Notes under the pieces: generated by a model
Databases searched by the model: none
What the model was told of the DNA's origin: nothing
Seen by the model: only the letters and a program-made list of their open reading frames with translations
Part shown: piece after piece, positions 18,239-22,500 of the stretch
Layout of the letters: every line of letters starts with the position of its first letter
How positions within the stretch are numbered: the stretch's first letter is position 1
Source: Tubiluchus corallicola
Lineage: Eukaryota; Priapulida; Priapulimorpha; Priapulimorphida; Tubiluchidae
Length of the DNA: 22,500 nt
Direction: 5' to 3'
Assembly (NCBI GenBank): GCA_030141605.1
Contig: JAQGDQ010001019.1
Span: forward strand, 1 to 22,500
Position numbers and translations under genes: made by a program

Positions 18239-18267
18239 ATTCTTTCTCTCTCTTTCTCTCTCCTTCT
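17920..18267 (+). repeat. (CT)n-rich array, first copy of a duplicated module
   Basis: Imperfect pyrimidine sequence begins TCTTTCTCTATCTC and becomes a long nearly pure CT run (18167-18222). The same beginning, array and tail recur at 19205-19888. The 134-codon Ser/Leu frame is a translation of it. Confidence 0.95.
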
Positions 18268-18481
18268 CTTTATATCCGTCCCCCTATCTGTTATGTGACT
18301 TTTATAAATAACTCAGAAACTCTTGAAAACTTACAGCTTTCATATTGGCCTTATTTTCTAATTACGCGCAATATATCTGTTTACTCTCCTCCTACCTGAG
18401 AAACTTTTAAAACTTGAATCTTCTCACGTAGCTGCGGTGTTGGCTCTGTAAGGTGTTTATACTTAAAGCATAATTAGTCGT
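18268..18481 (+). repeat. Tail of CT-array module, copy 1
   Basis: The 214 bp begin CTTTATATCCG, pass through TGACTTTTATAAATAACTCA, TTGGCCTTATTTTCTAATTA and ACTTTTAAAACTTGAATCTT, and end GCATAATTAGTCG. They match 19671-19888 at roughly 90 percent by eye. The copies are 1.4 kb apart and in the same orientation, so this is either a dispersed repeat carrying its own CT array or a local duplication. Confidence 0.93.
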
Positions 18482-19190
18482 TTTTGACTTTTTTAATTTC
18501 TTTGTTTTTGTCTGATTTTTCCATCTCAAATTTTTTGCTTCGAGTTTCATCAAGTCCAACCAGGGTCTGGGTTAAACGCCCGCTCGAACGCATTTTTGCA
18601 CATCTTGCAAAGCATGCAATTAATTTATTAGTTAAAAACGCTGGTCCCAGCAGCGCTCCCTGTGGTACACCTTATGCATCTTATAATAGTTCAGCCCATT
18701 CATTACGTACATTTTCCGCATGGTTATCTGGCACATTGTCCATTAGTTTGTTCATGCATTCTTTCAAGGACGTCCAAGGTTTACCCTTTCCTAATTTGTT
18801 TGCACAATTCGACCCGCAAAAGCGTTTTGTTGACACTAAAAACAAATCAGAATGGCCGCGAAACGAGTTAGATGTGTGGCCGAAAAGAACTCCTGGTGTT
18901 CTTTTTTAAGCGCAGCATGCTCGTTGCGAAAGAATTGAAAAAATGCGCCAGGTCTGTGCAGTGGAGATTTAGAAAAAATCTGCTAACATTTTGCAACGAA
19001 CAGTACACAATTATTACTGTCAGCTATAATCTTCTCAGTAAATCATAATTGTCGAATCTAGACACCAGATGGCGATATTAATTTCAATACCATACAGTCA
19101 TTTAAAAACAATTAATGCCAAAGAGCTATAAATTTTGCTTTATATAATTATACCAGGCTTCCCAATATTTTTAAAAAGTGAGCGTTTAAA
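18482..19190. other. Unclassified stretch with a reverse-transcriptase-like peptide on the minus strand
   Basis: A 141-codon plus frame (18484-18909) is open but unlike any protein I know. Read on the minus strand, 18638-18673 encodes GVPQGALLGPAF, which matches a conserved block of LINE reverse transcriptases. Two stops lie immediately upstream of it, and the expected YADD region does not follow. Upstream minus-strand sequence (for example KPWTSLKECMNKL) looks coding-like but is unrecognised. It could be a broken mobile-element gene. Confidence 0.35.
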
Positions 19191-19204
19191 TTAATAGATT
19201 GGCC

Positions 19205-19670
<466 letters not shown>

Positions 19671-19674
<4 letters not shown>

Positions 19675-19888
19675 ATATCCGCCCGTATATCTGTTACGTG
19701 ACTTTTATAAATAACTCAGAAACTCTTTAAAACGTTATTACACCTTTCAAATTGGCCTTATTTTCTAATTACATGCAATATATCTGTTTACTCTCCTCTT
19801 ACCTGAGAAACTTTTAAAACTTGAATCTTCTCACGTAGCTGGGCTGTTGGCTCTGTAAGGTGTTTATACTTTAAGCATAATTAGTCGT
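19671..19888 (+). repeat. Tail of CT-array module, copy 2
   Basis: These 218 bp are collinear with 18268-18481, with scattered substitutions and a few indels. The match ends at ATTAGTCGT, after which the two copies diverge abruptly. Confidence 0.93.
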
Positions 19889-20421
19889 ATTCTCGAGATA
19901 TTCAGCAACATAACTCCTTGCTTTTCCACACAATTAACCAGCTAGGAAAAACTCTTCATTTCAAAGCCCCATTGTGTTCGCCTCTTTCTTTGCAAAAATT
20001 CCACCTCTTGGCGCGGTTATAACCGCAGAAGAATGGGTTGCTTCACACAAGGTGCTTTTGTCATGCCCTCTTGCTGTAGAATGTTGTAATACCAAACTGC
20101 ATATGCCTGTAGATACTGTATCATACAAACTAACCTTCTATATAAGTAAGACGTATAATCTATCTTATAAGAACATAGAATATGCAGACATAACTTAGTT
20201 TAAAGGAAGATATTTCAGAATTGGCTAATGTATCGAGACAGCATAAAGCCGATTACGGAAAACTACTTACGGAGCCCCCAGCTGGTAATTATGCAATGTA
20301 AAAACAATGGTTAGTAGAATAATATTAAAATGAAGTTAATAATTTATAACATTTTTAAACTATCTGACATAATGTAATTATCACAGAACTAAAATGTGAT
20401 TGAAAAATTTCTAGATTTTAT
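19889..20421. other. Unclassified stretch
   Basis: A 74-codon plus frame (19974-20198, no ATG at its start) has no recognised domain. A short less AT-rich patch lies near 20005-20050. Nothing else is seen. Confidence 0.35.
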
Positions 20422-20900
20422 TTAAAGGAAGCCAAGATGATTTTACATATACCACCCCATTTTCAAGTCTGATAAAAAGTATACATTTTAACACGATTAA
20501 TACTGGAAAAGCGTTTCTGATAATTGAATAATAGATTAAAAACTTAATTAATGGCAGGCGAGCCCAACTATTAATGACATCACAAACTAACATGATTTTC
20601 AACAGCAGAAATATTCCACGAGCATGTTGCACGTGTCTGCGAAAGGGAAAATTGAAGTACAGTGCTACTGTAAGATATTCAGTGTGTTGTACTAAAGCTA
20701 GGTATGTTTTAAGATAAAAATTCAAATTTCTAATTTCAAATGGTGCTCACGCATGAGCTGTCGAACTTGTGCAGTTCGTCATAAACTAACACATCTGAAC
20801 TGAGAGGTACAGCACCTGTTTTTTGAGCAATGGATTTCCGAAATGCAGGTGCTAATGCTAGTCTAACTAGCGAATGGCGAAATGCATTTAACAGCGAACG
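20422..20900 (+). repeat. Dispersed repeat family A, copy 4
   Basis: It begins TTAAAGGAAGCCAAGATGAT and is collinear with copy 1 to GAATGGCGAAATGCATTTAA and AACAGCGAA. A 104-codon minus-strand frame (20411-20725) is open here, the longest of the four copies. It is followed at once by a short GAC/GAT triplet run (20910-20938). Confidence 0.92.
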
Positions 20901-21105
20901 TGAAATTATGATGGCGACGACGATGATGATGATGATGATTTGGGAAGGAAAATAAAAGTCATCATTATCCTCTCCTTGTCTCGAATGCTTTTATGGTAGA
21001 TTTACCCACTTATGTGGAATGCACTTTATAATGTGTGAAAATCTCATGTGTAAATGTAATAGTTTTAAATCATTGAATAAATAAATAAATTGTAAAATAC
21101 TAGCA

Positions 21106-21368
21106 AAATGATGATGATGATGATGATGATGCTGATGATGATGATAGTGACAATGACAACGACGATTATGATGATGATGATGATGATGACGATGATGATG
21201 AAGATGAAGATGATGACGATGACGATGACGACGACGACGACGACTATGATTATGATGATGATTGACAATGATGATGATGATAATGATGAAGATAGTGACA
21301 ATGACGACAACGACGATGATTATGATGATGATTGACAATGATAATGATGACGATGATGCTGATGACGC

Positions 21369-21401
<33 letters not shown>

Positions 21402-21424
21402 CGATGATGATGATGATGATGACA
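21106..21424 (+). repeat. (GAT)n array with higher-order units
   Basis: GAT/GAC triplets are mixed with recurring longer motifs. TATGATGATGATTGACAATG occurs at 21251 and 21321, exactly 70 bp apart. GATAGTGACAATGAC occurs near 21143 and 21291. Poly-Asp, poly-Met, poly-Ser, poly-Ile and poly-His frames are translations of the array. Confidence 0.96.
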
Positions 21425-21654
21425 ACAATTGTTGTTCGTTTCCCAGGCTCAAGTAACAAATTAAACCCCACTTTCTGAACGAAGCCCTGCATTTAATAAG
21501 AAAACGTACATGGCTGAATTCTATATTAAAACTCGGCAGCTCGGAAAAGGTTAATTCAGTCGGCTAGGCAAAGCAATTATCTCAACCAAATGAGATTTTT
21601 AAGCAGGCAAAGCAGTTTTATGCAAAACGAACGGCAAATAGAATGTCACGTTTA

Positions 21655-21735
21655 TGACCACCCCGGAGGGTTAACGAGAGTGGGTCACGACCCTGGGGGG
21701 TTTTCACGGAACGGGTCGCGTCCCTCGCGACTAAT
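21655..21735. other. GC-rich hairpin patch
   Basis: The patch contains GGGTC-AC-GACCC (21682-21693) and GTCGCG-TCCCT-CGCGAC (21715-21731), both perfect stems. They look like two diverged tandem copies of about 33 bp: ACGAGAGTGGGTCACGACCC, and ACGGAACGGGTCGCGTCCC. It stands out sharply from the AT-rich flanks. Confidence 0.7.
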
Positions 21736-22174
21736 TTGCGTATTTTCCTTGTGGTAATAACTTTTGCCTTATTGAGCGAAACTTGAATAATTTATGCATT
21801 AGGGCTATATATTTGTCACAAGAGTTTAATAAATTTCGATGTCGTTATTTAGAATTTTGAAAATTAGTTCACTGTTGGAAGAGTGTGACGTCAAGGATGC
21901 ACAATCAGGCAACGGTAACGGCAGCCGTAAGGCGTGTGAACCAGCAATTACGAAATATGAAATTGACGTCATATTTACTAAAAAAAACACGAAATATCAA
22001 TTATCGAGCGGTAATTCGTCAATGGAAGAGAAAAAAACGATTTCCATTTACACAAATTCAACTTTATATAGCCTTAGACTTACTTAACGAGTGGATGGGT
22101 GACCTCCAGGAAACCGGCTTCTGCCTTGTAACGTTTTATGAATTTCATCAACTATTTTGCTCCCATCTATTCAC
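21736..22174. other. Unclassified stretch with two CRE palindromes
   Basis: TGACGTCA occurs at 21886-21893 and 21964-21971. Two overlapping plus frames (21839-22087, 82 codons; 21885-22187, 100 codons) show no known domain. The second, Arg/Gln-rich from its start, is the more protein-like, but I cannot support a gene. Confidence 0.35.
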
Positions 22175-22223
22175 CATTTTGATGTAGGATGTTGCCAGTT
22201 TTGCCAGACGGTGGCGCCGCCAT
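22175..22223 (-). CDS. Possible first coding exon of an unknown minus-strand gene
   Basis: The minus strand reads GAGACAATGGCGGCGCC. The ATG sits in a strong start context that also matches the YY1-type ATGGCGGC element often found at animal start codons. The frame gives MAAPPSGKTGNILHQN and then meets a fair splice donor, ATG|GTGAAT; read through it stops two codons later. Upstream (22224-22475) lie three CACGTG boxes. There is no homology support. Confidence 0.22.
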
Positions 22224-22242
22224 TGTCTCCAAGAGATGTTCA

Positions 22243-22475
22243 CACGTGCATAAACACCCCTGTAGTACCTGGTCTGGATCCACCCTACCCACGTGACCTT
22301 TGATTTACTTAAAAAATTAGAATGAGCATGTGAAATGGAAGCTAAATATATGTATTGATAATTAGATTGTAATTTTCTATAATAAGAAAAGAAAATGTCA
22401 TCAGACCAGGTGTAAAAATAGTTGCGCAGGAAACCTCGTTTTTAACTGTTATGCGCAATGGCAATAAGCCACGTG
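22243..22475. promoter_or_regulatory. Three E-boxes (CACGTG)
   Basis: CACGTG lies at 22243-22248, 22290-22295 and 22470-22475; the latter two share CCACGTGAC. They would lie upstream of the candidate minus-strand start at 22223. Regulatory meaning is inferred. Confidence 0.3.
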
Positions 22476-22500
22476 ACTTCTATGAAATTCCATAGAATAC

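Noticed and set aside
21839-22187. Overlapping 82- and 100-codon frames as genes
   Set aside because: No domain, no homology that I recognise, and no splice or promoter support specific to them.

Overview
The window looks like nuclear DNA of an AT-rich invertebrate animal, with no intact gene that I can recognise. The reasons are: no dense prokaryote-like ORFs, very abundant microsatellites, truncated and mutated non-LTR retrotransposon tails, tRNA-derived SINE-like elements, a small inverted-repeat transposon, and isolated promoter-like islands that carry start codons next to splice donors. The exact phylum cannot be read from the sequence. No viral, bacterial or rRNA sequence was recognised.

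Layout. 1-2620: three copies of a dispersed repeat ('family B'). The third is split by a 270-bp pentanucleotide array built of ordered homogeneous blocks. 2984-3459: first of four same-strand copies of a ~450-475 bp repeat ('family A'), followed within about 35 bp by a 46-bp GC-cored minisatellite (3494-4306). 4459-5000: a 24-bp minisatellite and a (CA/GCAC)n array. 5232-6640: second family A copy, an unclassified stretch, and a family B tail expanded into three tandem units. 6660-8990: a CRE-bearing stretch, purine-rich/AAAT sequence, a TGAA array with a 120-bp higher-order period, an ATC array and a 72-bp tandem repeat. 9340-10640: an isolated YADD-like peptide, a 45-bp minisatellite and a long AAAT array. 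11415-13135: a broken retrotransposon reverse-transcriptase C-terminus, a third family A copy with a 236-bp MITE nested in it, and a second LINE tail. 13213-15198: a SINE tail, a perfect hairpin, family B again, and a 5'-truncated LINE on the minus strand bracketed by a 14-bp target-site duplication. 15346-15568: a candidate bidirectional promoter with two divergent first exons. 16380-16680: two tRNA-derived SINE-like elements facing each other. 16860-17660: GAT/GAA and TTC arrays around a promoter-like motif cluster. 17900-19890: two CT arrays, each followed by the same ~215-bp tail. 20422-21430: fourth family A copy and a GAT array. 21650-22500: a GC-rich hairpin patch, CRE sites and a possible minus-strand first exon.

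There is no operon or pathway here. The common theme is repeat birth and decay: family B has been expanded into tandem arrays at several internal points, and family A has taken up a nested MITE. The best hints of host gene activity are the divergent start/splice-donor pair near 15.4-15.57 kb and the motif cluster near 17.37-17.51 kb.
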